A DNA stretch of 64,000 nt from Parelaphostrongylus tenuis (GCA_019055375.1 JAHQIW010004099.1:20138-84137), one strand, 5' to 3'; positions 1 through 11,467 are shown, counted from the first letter of the stretch. Notes: generated by a model from the letters alone, not told the origin. Numbers and translations are program-made.

Positions 1-1
1 T

Positions 2-212
2 ATGAAACCGGTTGAGAAGGGTGTGAACTTCGTTTCGTTCTCTCCGGTTCTTCATCTGCAACTGATGCGTTTCCAGTACAATGCCACTCTGGGCGCTAAC
101 GTGAAAATTAACGATAAATTTGCCTTCCAGGACAAGCTGTGTCTGAAGGAGTTTGTGGAAAATAACGGCGAGGACTACACGTACCGTTTGTATGCGGTAC
201 TTGTGCATTCCG
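2..212 (+). CDS. USP7/HAUSP-type ubiquitin hydrolase, internal exon (partial gene)
   Basis: The frame from base 2 reads as the end of the catalytic domain of a USP7-type deubiquitinase (C. elegans math-33 class), which removes ubiquitin from nuclear and cytoplasmic substrates. Residues PVLHLQLMRFQYN, then VKINDKFAF, then a closing LYAVLVHSG match the family block just before the HGGHYVVY segment that carries the catalytic histidine. That segment is not here. The exon stops at a donor, CCG|GTGAAA (exon end 212), leaving one base of a split glycine codon. There are no stops or frameshifts, so this looks like a live exon of a gene that starts upstream of the window. I could not find the next exon downstream; its intron begins with a tRNA-like insertion. 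The exact 5' edge of the exon is outside the window. Confidence 0.72.
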
Positions 213-218
213 GTGAAA

Positions 219-289
219 TAAATGGTGGTTCAGTGGTAGAATGCTCGCCTTCCACGCGGGTGACCCGCGTTCGATTCCCAGCCAATGCA
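219..289 (+). pseudogene. tRNA-Gly(TCC)-like pseudogene with encoded CCA
   Basis: D arm, anticodon arm (stem CTCGC/GCGGG, loop CTTCCAC, anticodon TCC) and T loop TTCGATT follow tRNA-Gly. The acceptor stem pairs at only about 4 of 7 positions, and the T stem has two mismatches. CCA follows the discriminator base in the genome (290-292), as expected if a mature tRNA was reverse-transcribed. It begins 6 bp inside the intron after the USP7-like exon. Confidence 0.55.
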
Positions 290-292
290 CCA

Positions 293-3200
293 CAATTATA
301 GTGGTTTTGGCCCGTTTCTCGCCTTCAAACACCACGGGGGTCATTAGGAGATTGCTGTCCGTTCTTCTTCGGACAGGTGATTCAATTATTGATTTATCCA
401 ATAAACAACTTATTAATTCAAAGGATTGTTGATGATCTCCAGTTATACGAACAACCTATAAACAGAAATATTACAATAATAATATCAAACAATACATACA
501 CATTTACGATGCGGTCTCACATATTAATTATGCAGCAATAGATCATGTCGTCTAATGCGACAAATGGCTAAGATCAAGCAATTATACTCGAGAGTAATGA
601 TAAGTTCGGTTCAATATTAATCGACTAATTGAAGCTAAACGATGAGATCGGAATGAGAAGCATGGAAAGAAAGACAAGCGACCGAATGAGATGAAGGCAA
701 CAGCAAGACAAAACGGATAGAGACGCAGAGGCACCGGCGTCGATGCTGAGTCATCGTTCTCGAACTTTCTGTAAGCACTGTAATGGCCGTGGGGCGCGAC
801 CACCTTATATGGAGCACGGATGTGCTGATGTTCTTACGTGGTCTTCGTAAGTCCACAGAGGGGAGCGCCCAGTGGGTTGTCAGAACTGAAGGTCGGGGGG
901 ACTATGTACAAAGGAGGGTGATTAAATATGGGACTGTGCGCTTTACCCTCGGTGGCGAGTTCCACGTGCCTTGTTGTAGAGTTCTGTCAACTGGTGATCG
1001 CCTCCACCGCCCCCCGCGCCCCCAGCAAGGACCGCAATTTGGTGATCACTCAGTTCCCGGTGCCTATGTTACAACAGTACCAGACAGCATCTCGACTCGA
1101 CAGAAAGACAACGATCTACATGTGATCACCATAACTCCTCGTATGTCTTCCCCGTGGCGCAACCCAAAATAGTTCAGCTCAAACTCCCCGCACTACGAGT
1201 TTTAAACGATTGATATTGTTAACGCGGCAGTCAGGGTCGAAAGGTTTGAAATAGCAACAAAGCCTTGCGGGAGTTGCTATATGTTATAGCATTGATTCTT
1301 CTAACAGCTTATGAAGTCCGTTCACTGTATATCACAGACTTTATGTGGAACCAAAAGCAGGTGAAAGTGCGCTATGTGGACTATGATTCTCATCACATAT
1401 AAGACTTTCCACGCGTTGTTCGTATTCAATACGTCCACCATAATGACAGTCGGTACGGTCGGTCATGTACACAGAACGAAGGAACAGCCATTTTAATCAT
1501 TTCTACTCCGTAATCGACAACTTGTTCACTCGAGTCGTGCACAATTAAGCCGATGTTAGTTCCAAGGATTGGCATCGACACAGCAGACTAGGATCTTTGT
1601 CATCAAGAACACTGATATTATAAGGAAGGCTATTTTAGATTTCCTAATCAATACAAAATCTAGACCTAGTCAACCTTCAATGATGATGCTATAAACATGA
1701 GAAATGTTCCTTGTACTGCACTCTAGAGAAAAACCCATGAAATCGGTTATTTCGTGAATGTTACTATGGGAATCATTGGAAAAAAAAACTAACTCTTTAC
1801 CTGCTCATTAACTCTATGAAGTATTCGTATTAGAAGGATCGCTCGCTCTTCTGATGTGTCAACATTTGAAGGGCGCATTGCCAATTCTATGCGCAATTAA
1901 ATTCAAATTTCTAAACATGTGACGTATCATTTTCACCAATGTTTCATTAGCACTCAGCAGGAAACCTCCTAATGTTGCAACATTCTCATAAAATTAACAT
2001 TTTTTCTTCTAAAGTAAGCCAGCCCTAGTTTTTCTGAAGTAGAATTCGTCCCGGACGATAGTCACGCACCTAGTCGTCAACACAGTTGATCTCCACGTAA
2101 AGTTCATAAACACATAAGGTCCCACAAACCACAACGGCGCAGTGGCATTACTGTTGATCTGGCGAGATCAATAATCTCGACGCTTTCAACTAATTTCTTG
2201 TTATTGTCATGCTATTCTTTGGCCCTCAAAAGGGAAAAAATTTTAGAAAGAGCTTGAAGAGCTTCAAAAATGGCTTTGAGGGGACATAATTACAGTATCC
2301 ACGTTCAATATAGGGTCGTGTGAGGTGTTGTGGGTTAAGTACTGAGAACACGAATGAGCATTTGTGCCAGGCTCACTACACGAATTCATTTTGAGAACTA
2401 GTTCTTGCTGCTGTAGAGCTGGATTTATTTACATTTTTGGATACGCACATAACTACAGTTGAGCGTAACAGAATAATCAGAAGGAGCTTCACGATACACA
2501 GGTGGTCGCAGGTCTAATCCAATTCCAGTGACTCACCATGTCTCTCACTTCACCGAGATAGGAAATTGGTAACATACATCTTTGGAAAGATAGCAAAACT
2601 ACTGTGTTACATCGAAGATCACCGCAAATCATTTTATCACCCAGAGATGCAATCAGTCACCCCTAAAAGCAAAAGGTTTTATTACTTATCATAATTGTGT
2701 AAAATATATTCGTGCATTTGTGAATATGTATGCATACGAGAGTTTATATTGCACGTCAGCTCGACTAAAATGCCTATGACCAGACAATAGGAAGTTACAC
2801 AAAAGGCGAAATTCCAAGTTGTAATGAAAGAGCAAACCTCATTCGTATCTTGAGAGAAGTGAGCAAGCCAGATGTAGGTTTTTTGAGCTCCGCGGATGAG
2901 CTCTCAAATAATTCAGTAGTACTCTCCACCAAAAATAATCAAATCAAGCAACGCAGGCCAAAAAGTTCTTGTCGTTCCGTGGACAAAACTCAGCGAATAG
3001 CTTTGGCTGTAACTAATTTCTGGAGATGTTGCAGACTCGGGCTCAAACGATACGATGACTATTGGATATCCCACGTAAATCGGCTGAGCTATAACTTTTG
3101 TGAACCATAGGCACTATCAGAATTCGCCTATACATCAATGAGTTTGCAGCAGATCGTATTCTGAGTGCGCAATCTTCACCATACATTTTTATGACATCTG

Positions 3201-4850
3201 CTCTTTATTCGCACTCAGACGGATTTACCTTCATCGAAGGAGAGCAGAGAACTTACTTGTTCAAAACGACCTGATGAAATGATTAAGTGTTGCCTTCTTG
3301 CGCTCCCTGTAATGAATCGATGTTCTTGTAGCATATAATTGAGATCACTGGGTAAACAATATGTTTCGTAAGTTGAAAACAAGAGCCCACTCTAGCTCAC
3401 CTCAATTAAGCGAAATTAGATGAGTATGGCCGAGTTATTGCAAGTCGCCCGCACGCAAGGAGAGCAAGTTTATGAATAGTTTCTAGGTGTTACGTTCTTG
3501 CCTAAATACCGTTTTAAACTGTGATAATTGTGGAATGATACGAATGTTCAAAGGAGTTTGAGCGTTATCGTTATTAGAAAAAGTTTGGTACAGCTGGTTA
3601 GGTCGGAGTTAAGTTTGGTTTCCGAAAATATCGTCATAGAACGCTGGGAGATGGAAAGAGATTACACTTCGAACTCCTAGCTTTTGGTTAATGCCCCAAA
3701 GAGGTTTATTTGGCAGTACGAAACGAAACCAATTTTGAGAAAAAAAAGTCGAATAACCGAGAAGACTCAAGAGAGGACAAATGAACCAGGTGTTAACCAA
3801 GTAGTGACTTACTATTTTTACATAATTTTAATCTTATCTCTAGCTTTTTATTTTCAGTACCTAAAAAGATGATCAGTGTTCATACTACGCTCCGGGTGCT
3901 CCAACCATCTTAGGAGCTTAGCGCTTTGAAGGCGACGGATGGCGCAACGTATATGAGACCAATTCGAAGAAAGCAACCAATTCGAAGTCGGAACAATGGA
4001 TACAGATGGCCTCACTGTTTCATATGTACTTATTTTTCATGACCAATGATCTTTCACTTTTGGGCTGTGAATTCTGATATGAAATTGTTTCAGAAGTCTA
4101 CTAAAGCGCATAAACAGGTTTCACATCTCTGTTAAAGACAAAGAAAGAACTATTTGAGAATGTAACAGAGCTAAGGCGCCTTACAGTTGAACAGCTGCTA
4201 CTGTCTTATCCGACATGTGCTAGAAGCAGTAGGCTATCTTCGGTTGTCTGCTTCTTTTCCATAATTGGATATCTTACCGGTTACAGCTGGCTACATTTGC
4301 TTTTGCTTCTGCTCTCATTTAATGTTGCATTTGTGCCATTTTGAGGTGCTTTTAGAGTTTCCTGCTAATGCAGAAAACTGTACCAAAGTCACATCCTTGA
4401 CACGTTGACCTACAGCCAGGCTGTAACTGAAGACCTCCTTACACCAGTGAACCGAGGTCCAGCTGATAAACTGTGGCGTTATCGAGAAAGCAGCTCAAAA
4501 TCTTCTATGGGGGCAGGTTTTTTTAGAGGAACCTATTTCTATTATCGACACGAGAATTCGGACAATGATCAACTACTATTTTATTACAGGAATCGGATGA
4601 CGGGATTATTCCTGGAATTATAGCTAGGCTTGAAACTCTAGATAGGCTCGTTTGTTTATTTTTACGAATATGGTAAAGCTCTAATAAAGAAAGCACACTG
4701 TGATGTAGACGGCTTTGATTTTCCAAGTTCGTGAATTACACAGTTCTTACGACTGAAGATTTTTTTCCAAAATTTTTACTGTCTTTCAGAAGTCATTTGA
4801 TGCTATGAATACATACTTAAGCCTATTGAGTGTTATACAAAACATCTGGC
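293..4850. other. No recognisable gene; presumed USP7-like intron and/or intergenic
   Basis: Mostly AT-rich unique sequence. A GC-richer island at about 880-1190 is open in two frames but resembles no family. I see no HGGHY-type continuation of the upstream exon, no transposase or reverse transcriptase motifs, and no strong exon with both splice sites. Confidence 0.4.
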
Positions 4851-4852
4851 AT

Positions 4853-4937
4853 CAGGCGGGAGTTGAACCCACGTTTCACCCACACCGGGAGGAAGGGGGC
4901 AAGCTACCACTACATCACCGTTTTGCATGCCACTCAT
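4853..4937 (-). mobile_element. tRNA-derived SINE head, family S2, degenerate
   Basis: On the minus strand this follows the S2 head (compare 39129-39201): a CTACCACT-type D-arm complement, GGGTTCAACTCCCGCC-type T arm and CTGA(T)GCC acceptor. The anticodon arm has diverged. Confidence 0.5.
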
Positions 4938-5614
4938 TACTCTTGAATATGAAATCTGGAAAGTCAGACACCTCCTTTTAGTAGTTCACTATGTATCGCA
5001 TTAATATCACATTGATTAACGTTTTGTCTATACGCCGTCACAGACCGTCTTCCTCATCGATGGCAGAGGTATCACGCTTGCGTTTTTAGTTGAAACTGTT
5101 CTTTTCTAATTGATCCCCTCTACTGAATCATCGCAGGTTTTTGTCAACATTGTTGACGGTGTTTCCACGCTCTACCATTCTTGTCAGTCCTTCACCTATT
5201 CGATCTTAAATGTCGCTCTTCTAATTGGAGTCTCTTCACAGTTATGTTCATGACTAATTTGATGATTACGTCTTCTTCGACGTTTGAAAATCTGCATAAA
5301 GTCTTGTGTCGGCATTTCTTTGTTGAAGATATAGTTATGGTTGTTGTACTTCATGAATTCTCATCAAATCTGATGGGAAGTCAAAAGATATTTTACTTCA
5401 AATCCTTAGACGCATGAATAAAGGAAAGGTCTAATCTCAGTGTTAAAATTTGATTGCAGCCTTCTCACTGCCGCACATTTTAATCTCTTTTACCTTTCGC
5501 TAAAAGTATACCTATAGATCTGATTGTAGTTCTTTGTTCGACTTGAAGTGGGAGATTGTTTGAACGGTGACTCTTCCGTAACGACATTTCGATCCCTTAC
5601 ATCCTCGTCTGGAG

Positions 5615-5905
5615 CGCATGTGGCACGGTTGTTAGAGGTGCTCTGCGTCAAACTGAAAGTTGATGGTTCGGTCTCGCAATGATGGCTCACCAAGCCATCC
5701 ATCCCTTCAGGGTCGATAAATTAGTACCAGACGGGCCTCGGACTTGTTAGGGAGAATAAGCAGCACTGACTCAACTCAATACACGGGAGGCCACCGCGAG
5801 TCATTGCAAAGGGCAAATGTGCATTCAATCAACGAAGTCATAAATTGAAGATAAATGCACGGTCCATCCCTCAGGGATTGATCAACGCCAAGAGCTTTAT
5901 CCGTT
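5615..5905 (+). mobile_element. tRNA-derived SINE, family S1
   Basis: About 290 bp shared with copies at 15055, 26800, 30480, 39625 (-) and 44551. It has a tRNA-like head with A-box (GTGGCACGGTTGTTAGAGG) and B-box (GATGGTTCGGTCTC). Next comes a conserved body (GCTCACCAAGCCATCCATCC; CAGCACTGACTC; GGCCACCGCGAGTCATTG) and a 3' end CCCTCAGGGATTGATCAACG followed by AGCTTTATCC. SINEs depend on LINE reverse transcriptase; the window's RTE elements are the obvious candidate (inference). Confidence 0.8.
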
Positions 5906-6114
5906 CTCGTATGCTATTTCATTCGAAGTTTTGCTGATATGTAATGGGCTTCTTCCTTTTCTTTCCATCCTGTGACACATTTGCAGACGAATTATCTACT
6001 ATTATCTACTTTTAGTGCTGAACGTTGGGCAAGCCATACACTATACTTGAGACCCTATTCTGCTCATTCTCAAAATGCACGATGAATCTGTCACGTCCGA
6101 TTTTCCGACATTAC

Positions 6115-6400
6115 TGGTAACTTGCGCGTGGCTAGTGGTTTGATGTGTTCTACGGCACACACGTCGATAAATCGATGGTTCGATCCCAAACTTAAGTCCC
6201 AAGACTTCCATCCCGCCGTGGCTTTGAATTGGTACCAGAGATGTGTGGGAAGATAGCAGCATTAACTTGATGCTTCGGTAGGACATCGCAAGACATTGGA
6301 AAAGCCACATAGGCATTTTATCATATTAAGCGAGACTGCAATTTAGGGCGAATGCACGGCACATACCTCAAGAATCGAATAACGCCGAGAGCTTTCAACT
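6115..6400 (+). mobile_element. SINE family S1, degenerate copy
   Basis: Same order of blocks as the S1 copy 200 bp upstream, more mutated: a tRNA-like head around 6125-6190 (GATGGTTCGATCCC B-box), TTGGTACCAGAG, then GCCGAGAGCTTT at the end. Two S1 copies lie next to each other in the same direction. Confidence 0.6.
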
Positions 6401-7144
6401 TTTCATTGACTGGAAGCTTTACTTATTTTAATGCAAGCCTTCTACTTGACCCTTTGAGGACCGACGTTGATATATTGAAGGCGTGGCGCCGTTGCATGGA
6501 CGGCAGTCCAGGCGGCGGCATCTGCATGTCTGTGCATGCTTCTCCGACTGTCCTCCTGCTTTCTCACGAGACGCGACGCCACCTATACAGTAGCTGGGTG
6601 AGACTGACGTCGGGTAGTGAACATCAAAATGACTCTCATAGTCTTTGAAGGATTAACAGGATCCAGATGCTGCTGCAACGACGTATTTTCGACAGGATCA
6701 GATTGCGGTGTCCTATTGCTCTGGATTAACTCTTTGCATCAGTAGATGCTCTTCACCTCTGCGAAGGGCCATGGGGTAATCGGTTTGAGTCGCGCGCCTT
6801 GCACTACTTAAAATCCTATCAATCCTTGAGAAAAATCTGATTTATCTTTACTTTTTCGTCCATGTTGGTTTTATCAGAATTTATAAATAGTTGCCTGTGA
6901 TTCAGCTTTATATCAATCGTACCGCTTTCGCTTCCCTTCCATGGCCGTCGCCTTGTCGAATATTCAGTAAACAACCTCCGAAAAAGTAGACTCGGTCTCA
7001 GTTTCTCTTCTCAGCCGAATTTCCAGAAAATAAACACATCGCTAGAATCAGAACACATTACTGTTATCAGATGATTAGTATTAGTCTGAGGGAAGAGCTC
7101 TGCTCGGCGAGGTTCAAAGCACAAATCAAAAGGTTGGTACGCCA

Positions 7145-7193
7145 GAGTCATACTTCGGTGTTTCGGAGGCCATGCCCTCCTCGTCAGTGACCC
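7145..7193 (-). ncRNA. Type I hammerhead ribozyme, family R, complete core
   Basis: Minus strand in order: stem I strand GGGTCA (7193-7188), CTGACGA core (7187-7181), stem II GGAGG/CCTCC with a 6-nt loop, GAAAC, 6-nt loop ACCGAA, GTA, then stem I partner TGACTC (one G-U pair). All invariant core bases are present (CUGANGA, GAA, A15.1-U16.1, H17=A). Stem III is only AC/GT. Predicted cut between 7151 and 7150. Confidence 0.85.
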
Positions 7194-7408
7194 ACGTCCC
7201 ACATTAAGCAATGCACTGTAGCAAGGAGGGAGGCGTATGTGGTGACGGCACTGTATACAATGACAGTGTGCCATCACCACTTGTCAGTCAATGGATCGCT
7301 ACTGGTACAACAAAATTGATCCATGGCATCCTGTTTTCAAAATCTCTCAATGAACATTCAATCTAATTTACAAGGATGTTTGAGGCCTTGCTCGAGTTTG
7401 GTCCGCCA

Positions 7409-7457
7409 AGGTCATACACCGGTGTTTCGGAGGTCTCGCACTCCTCGTCAGTGACCC
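7409..7457 (-). ncRNA. Type I hammerhead ribozyme, family R, complete core
   Basis: Minus strand: GGGTCA, CTGACGA, stem II GGAG...CTCC, GAAAC, ACCGGT, GTA, TGACCT. The core is complete. Stem I pairs at five of six positions plus one G-U. The stem III segment ACACCGGTGT is a perfect 10-base palindrome. Predicted cut between 7415 and 7414, 264 nt from the next unit's cut. Confidence 0.85.
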
Positions 7458-7489
7458 ACGTCACATATTAAGCTCTGCATTGTAGCAAG

Positions 7490-7530
7490 GAGTGGATGTG
7501 GAGCGTGGGTCAGGCGAAGCCTCCGAAACA
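7490..7530 (+). ncRNA. Hammerhead remnant, family R, core deleted
   Basis: Plus strand reads GTGGGTCA directly into GGCGAAGCCTCC, GAAAC, ACGCGT, GTA. The CTGACGA element is missing, so this copy cannot cleave. It is the inverted partner of the minus-strand dimer. Confidence 0.6.
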
Positions 7531-7639
7531 CGCGTGTATGATCATAGCGCACCAGCCTCGCTTATATTTTAACATTCTTCTTTTAATTATTTTGAATGTT
7601 TACTGCGAGGATTTGAAAACAGTCGATGCCATAGACAAT

Positions 7640-8840
7640 CAAAGGACCAAAGGAGATCAGAAGATCAAAATGCTTTTCGAGAATGAAGCACATTTTTGTG
7701 TTCTTTAAAGCTTGTGCTATAGTTTGAGTACTAGTGGTTTCAGTGAAGGTCTTTTATACAGCGAAATATAAGCTAGATAAGAGAAAAAGCACGTGGTTTT
7801 GTGAACATGATTTTTCTTCGAATCTTACAGCGTTATAAAGAGGTGTTTCGAAAAATCAGCGACGTGAGCTTTGGCTAGAATCCACGGCCGCTTTGGCTAG
7901 AAATCCAGTGATACAAACATTCCCATGAAAAGCTTTTATGCAGCGAATGAGATCAGTTTTCTTATTTGTTTCTGTAATCAGAAGAATCTCTATGACATTT
8001 CACAATTCTTCACATTCAAAGAAAAAGTGGCAATTTGATACATTAATCATGTACGATTAATAGTCTAACGGTGTCCCATATAATTATGTAAAATGATAGA
8101 AACTGTGACAAGAAGAATTATCTGAGAAAGTCCTAGAGCAAGAACGAGGTGTTAAGCACCAAATTATCACAAGAAACGCTTTGGAATGGCATCATAGTTG
8201 CCAAAGAAATATTTACATTTCAAAGATATGTAACATTTTGTGGTGCTATAATCTCAAAAAAAGGATAATTTTTGAAACGGTCTTCTGGCAGGTAAAGGTA
8301 AAATAACTGATTTGATTGGAGAAAGTGTGGTGAATAAAGTGAATACGAAGGGCAATGACCAAGTGATTAATTTGAGAATGAGGTCGGAATGAGTAGCAGG
8401 AAACAAAGTGATGAAGTCATGGTCAAACACAGGTTATGTAATTTTCACACAAAGTGCTCATTCATTTTTCACTACGTTTGCATATTTCAAAGAACAAATT
8501 TATCAGAAAAAATCCATTACGAAGAGCAATCAGTAAAGGATGAATACAAGGTCAAAAACAAAAGCAAAGGATGTATAAGGAGAAAAGTCAACGGTATATA
8601 AACTCAGAAGGCAAGGATCCTGAATTGGATTAGCGGTCCATTGAGAGGCTGAGGGCGGTCAGTAGCGGCTTCCGATGACTCTATCTCCGGAATATCCTGT
8701 CAAAGGCCCATGTTTTCTTAAAAGAAGAGTGTTTATATGACGGTGCTGAGTGGATATTTGATGACGTCGATGTGCATTGGAAGTCTGACCACAAGCTACA
8801 TCGTCAATGCTTTATTCGGCGTCTAAAATAATCATCTTCA
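7640..8840. other. No recognisable feature
   Basis: AT-rich, with many short lysine-rich open stretches and no splice-flanked exon, repeat match or RNA motif that I can support. Confidence 0.4.
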
Positions 8841-8844
8841 CGAT

Positions 8845-9250
8845 AGTGTAGAGTGGTGTGCGAAAACGGGCGAAAAAAAGTGTGCGTCAGCTGGGATTCG
8901 AAGCCAGGTTACACCATATCTGGGTGCGTGTGCTGAACCATTGCACTACCGGCGCCCGTTTCTCACACTACTCTTTCTACGCTACACTGCGTTATCTGTC
9001 AACAGCCAACAGCCTACGGTCTGACGTGGGCAGCCGCTATCGACACTGAACCCGCTTATGTTAATAGATATTGAGTATCAATAATCAATCAGCATTCAGT
9101 TTATTTGGCCATGGCAGCATAGAAAGAGTAGTGTGTCGAAACGGGCGTCGGTGGTGCAACGGTTCAGCACTCGCTCTCGGAAAAAGTGAGATCTCTGTTC
9201 GAATCCCAGCTGGCTCAAATGCTTTTGCACACCACTCTACACTATTGAGT
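8845..9250. repeat. Inverted pair of tRNA-derived SINEs, family S3
   Basis: A minus-strand tRNA-like head (about 8880-8970) faces a plus-strand one (about 9140-9215; CGTCGGTGGTGCAACGGTT A-box region, GTTCGAATCCCAG B-box). The outer ends AGTGTAGAGTGGTGTGC (left, +) and CACCACTCTACACT (right, +) are complementary, so the two copies form a hairpin-capable pair about 400 bp long. Confidence 0.6.
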
Positions 9251-9514
9251 ATATTGCAACGTTATAACACCGCAAGTGAAGGTCAAATAAAATGAATTCT
9301 GACTTTCACAGTATCATCGTCAAATGATTCACCATCAGTTTCTGAAATTTCCATCCGAAATTAAATTGAGGTAAGAGCATTTTTGAGGGATGACTTCCAA
9401 AATCTGATACTTGTTGTTGAAATGTTCTAAAGTAAGCTTTGCTCAATTCTTGGACAATACGTAATGCATTCGACTTCTTCAAAAATCAGTTTAGGTAACC
9501 GAATGCACATATGG

Positions 9515-9720
9515 CCTTTACAATGACTCGCAGTGGCTCAACGATATACCAAGTCGTGCTGCTATTCTCTCAGACAAAGCTGGTTCCAATTTGCCAATTC
9601 GTGAACGATGGAAGGCTTGATAACCTTAGGATTAAGATCGGACCGTCGAGTTCTTGTGTATCATATGGTATCTCTGACTTCTGCGCCACACGCACCCAAT
9701 GTCATATTTACAACGCACAA
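9515..9720 (-). mobile_element. SINE family S1, degenerate, minus strand
   Basis: The reverse complement follows the S1 body: CAATGACTCGC, AGTCGTGCTGCT, CTCAGACAAAGCTGGTTCCA and AGATCGGACC sit in the S1 order. About one base in four has changed. Confidence 0.5.
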
Positions 9721-9894
9721 ATTTGCTTTGAAGAAGATATCGATGCAATTTTAATGCCTTATTCTGTCTGTCTCAAGACTGACTAATTTCCAACTACTTT
9801 TGAAGCGCTGAGAAAGACCGATATTGAAGAGTCGATTAGAGGAAATCTTAGTGTGATCACATTAGAAACTGTAACATGTGCAAAATAGTAAAAC

Positions 9895-10141
9895 TGACTT
9901 GCTTCTAATAGAGTCGCCATCTCCTTATCCATGCACTTTTCATCAGCCTCACTAGCATTAACCCGTTTCTGAGCATCTTCCATCAATCGATATCTCTTCC
10001 TATTAGATCTCGGTGGAAAGTTGAATGAGAAGTTGTTGTGAAATAGCAATATGTCGACTCCTCCAATTCCTTAGTGATAGATTTGTTGTAAGCGGTAGCT
10101 ATCGAGACATCCGACAATAGTTGACCTTTCGTGTCTACTCT
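9895..10141 (-). CDS. Possible two exons of an unidentified protein
   Basis: On the minus strand, an open stretch beginning near 10141 (after CATGTCCTAG) reads VDTKGQLLSDVSIATAYNKS and on to KELEE. After a 50-bp gap a second stretch reads SNRKRYRLMEDAQ, then NASEADEKCMDKEMATLLE. They join in frame if GA|GTCGAC is used as donor and CCACCGAG| as acceptor; both sites are weak. The charged, helix-prone composition looks coding. No family is recognised. It could instead be a decayed gene with a frameshift. Confidence 0.3.
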
Positions 10142-10184
10142 AGGACATGCATCTATGTACCGCAGAAGAGCGATGGAAGAACAG

Positions 10185-10810
10185 GAGCTCCAGTAGTGCC
10201 GCGGTTAACACGTACCCTCGGAAAGGGTGGGAGGCGGATTAGACTCACTCTCGTGTAAGGTTCAAAGTTTTGCACATCAAAACTTTGATTCAATCTGGAA
10301 CACCTTGCACTACTATTTAGATAGTTCCTGAGGTTTTCAAAGATTATATGCATCCGACAGCCTTCAGCTAGATTAGTTTCATTGTCGATTTGTGCTTACC
10401 AAACAAAATCCGTTGACAATTGGTTGCTGACAACAGCGATACAAGGTATCGCTAAAAAACTGGTAGAAAAAAAGGAGCCTGATAGTGAAGTGGTTAACAT
10501 GCGTTCGCGGAGAGATCAAAGCGCGGGCAAATACCCGCGCGAGGCTTACAGTCTTGCATATCACTCACCATTCTTGAATATTTCGAGCTTCATAGCACTG
10601 CCAGTGATATCCAGCATATGTCAGACCAATATGTGCTTACTAGACCAAAGCCTATGACAACTTGTGGCAGTTTCAGTATATGGTATCACAGGGAAAAAGC
10701 AAAACGGAAGCGCGGTAGTGCATTGGCTGAAAAGCGCTTCCCGAATTGATGGTACAGTTGTCCAGCTTCTGCGTGAGGTTCAGAGTTCCGCATATCACTA
10801 GACACTGTAG
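10185..10810 (+). repeat. Three consecutive degenerate tRNA-like SINE heads (family S4)
   Basis: Near 10190-10270, 10480-10565 and 10700-10800 the same pattern recurs: a GTGAAGTGGTTAACA-type A-box, a base-paired anticodon-like stem, a GAGGTTCAAAG-type B-box and then TTGCATATCAC or TTTGCACATC. A related head is at 50636-50710. None folds into a clean cloverleaf. Confidence 0.4.
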
Positions 10811-11073
10811 AACACTGCGCATTTTTATTACACGAAAAAGTGGGACTATGCAAAACAGTATCTAATTCTATTAAAAATGCTTACAAAAAGTGCAAATACT
10901 TACATACTACACTAAAAATGTACTAATAGAAATAATCTAATTGCCTAATTGATGCAAACCTGTATATGTCATTATGATGTCACTATTTCTGCGCACTTCC
11001 TAGGTGTTGGAGAGCTATCTTCCCTAACTCCTGCAGCATGAAATGATTGTCCTCTCTCTTTCTCGTCTTTCAG

Positions 11074-11223
11074 ACGATTTTGTCAAACCTCTAGCTTACG
11101 TACTGCGTCATATCTATCCCCAGTTTGATCCAAAAGTGAATACGCCTCCTGCCTCTTTCGAAAATTTCCTGCCACGGTGTCACCTCTTGACTGCAATTTG
11201 CCAACAGAATCAGTTATCTAACA
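11074..11223 (+). CDS. Penultimate exon of an unidentified gene
   Basis: A strong acceptor (CTCGTCTTTCAG|AC) opens 49 codons, beginning DFVKPLAYVLRHIYPQFD and including FENFLPRCHLLTAICQQ. It ends at the donor TCTAACA|GTGAGA. One base is left over, which the next exon completes to Asn. No family is recognised. Upstream exons were not found; sequence to 10830 is repeat-rich. Confidence 0.55.
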
Positions 11224-11303
11224 GTGAGAAACACACTGTCTTTGAAAAGAAATCGCAGTTTTTCTTGACGAATGTTGAAATCTTATACTCATAATTTTTC
11301 CAG

Positions 11304-11467
11304 ATTATGCAAACCATTCATATTCTGAGCACAAATTAGAAATTCTACAGAGGAAAGAAGATTGCATTCTACGCAACGATGTCGACGGATCAACTCAACA
11401 TCACATCCGTGCAAAGCGCTCTTCAATTGGCGATAGTGTCAGTACGTGGTTGGGGATATCTGAATAA
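11304..11467 (+). CDS. Terminal exon of the same unidentified gene
   Basis: The acceptor TAATTTTTCCAG| follows an 80-bp intron. With the upstream leftover A, the frame gives NYANHSYSEHKLEILQRKED and ends HIRAKRSSIGDSV...GISE, stop TAA at 11465-11467. The tail is charged and serine-rich (RAKRSS could be a basophilic kinase site, inference). The phase match between two good splice sites and a single open frame is the main evidence. Confidence 0.55.

Larger units (their letters stand above)
7120..7634 (-). mobile_element. Family R hammerhead retrozyme, tandem dimer plus inverted partial copy
   Basis: Two head-to-tail minus-strand units each carry a hammerhead (7409-7457 and 7145-7193). They are joined at about 7487 to a plus-strand partial unit running to about 7634. 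The predicted cleavage sites (between 7415 and 7414, and between 7151 and 7150) bracket a 264-nt monomer. The unit has no open reading frame of note. It includes CCATCACCACATACGCCTCC and CCTTGCTACA blocks shared with the copies at 48440-49060 and 55720-55890. Tandem short units each with a type I HHR are the hallmark of metazoan retrozymes, which are thought to spread as circular RNA copied by another element's reverse transcriptase. Confidence 0.8.

Noticed and set aside
783..1190. GC-rich open frames as a gene
   Set aside because: Two overlapping frames are open only because of base composition; no family motif or splice context.
7561..7710. Open frame after the family R partial unit as a secreted peptide
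   Set aside because: It is the tail of the R repeat read by chance; related copies do not keep the frame.
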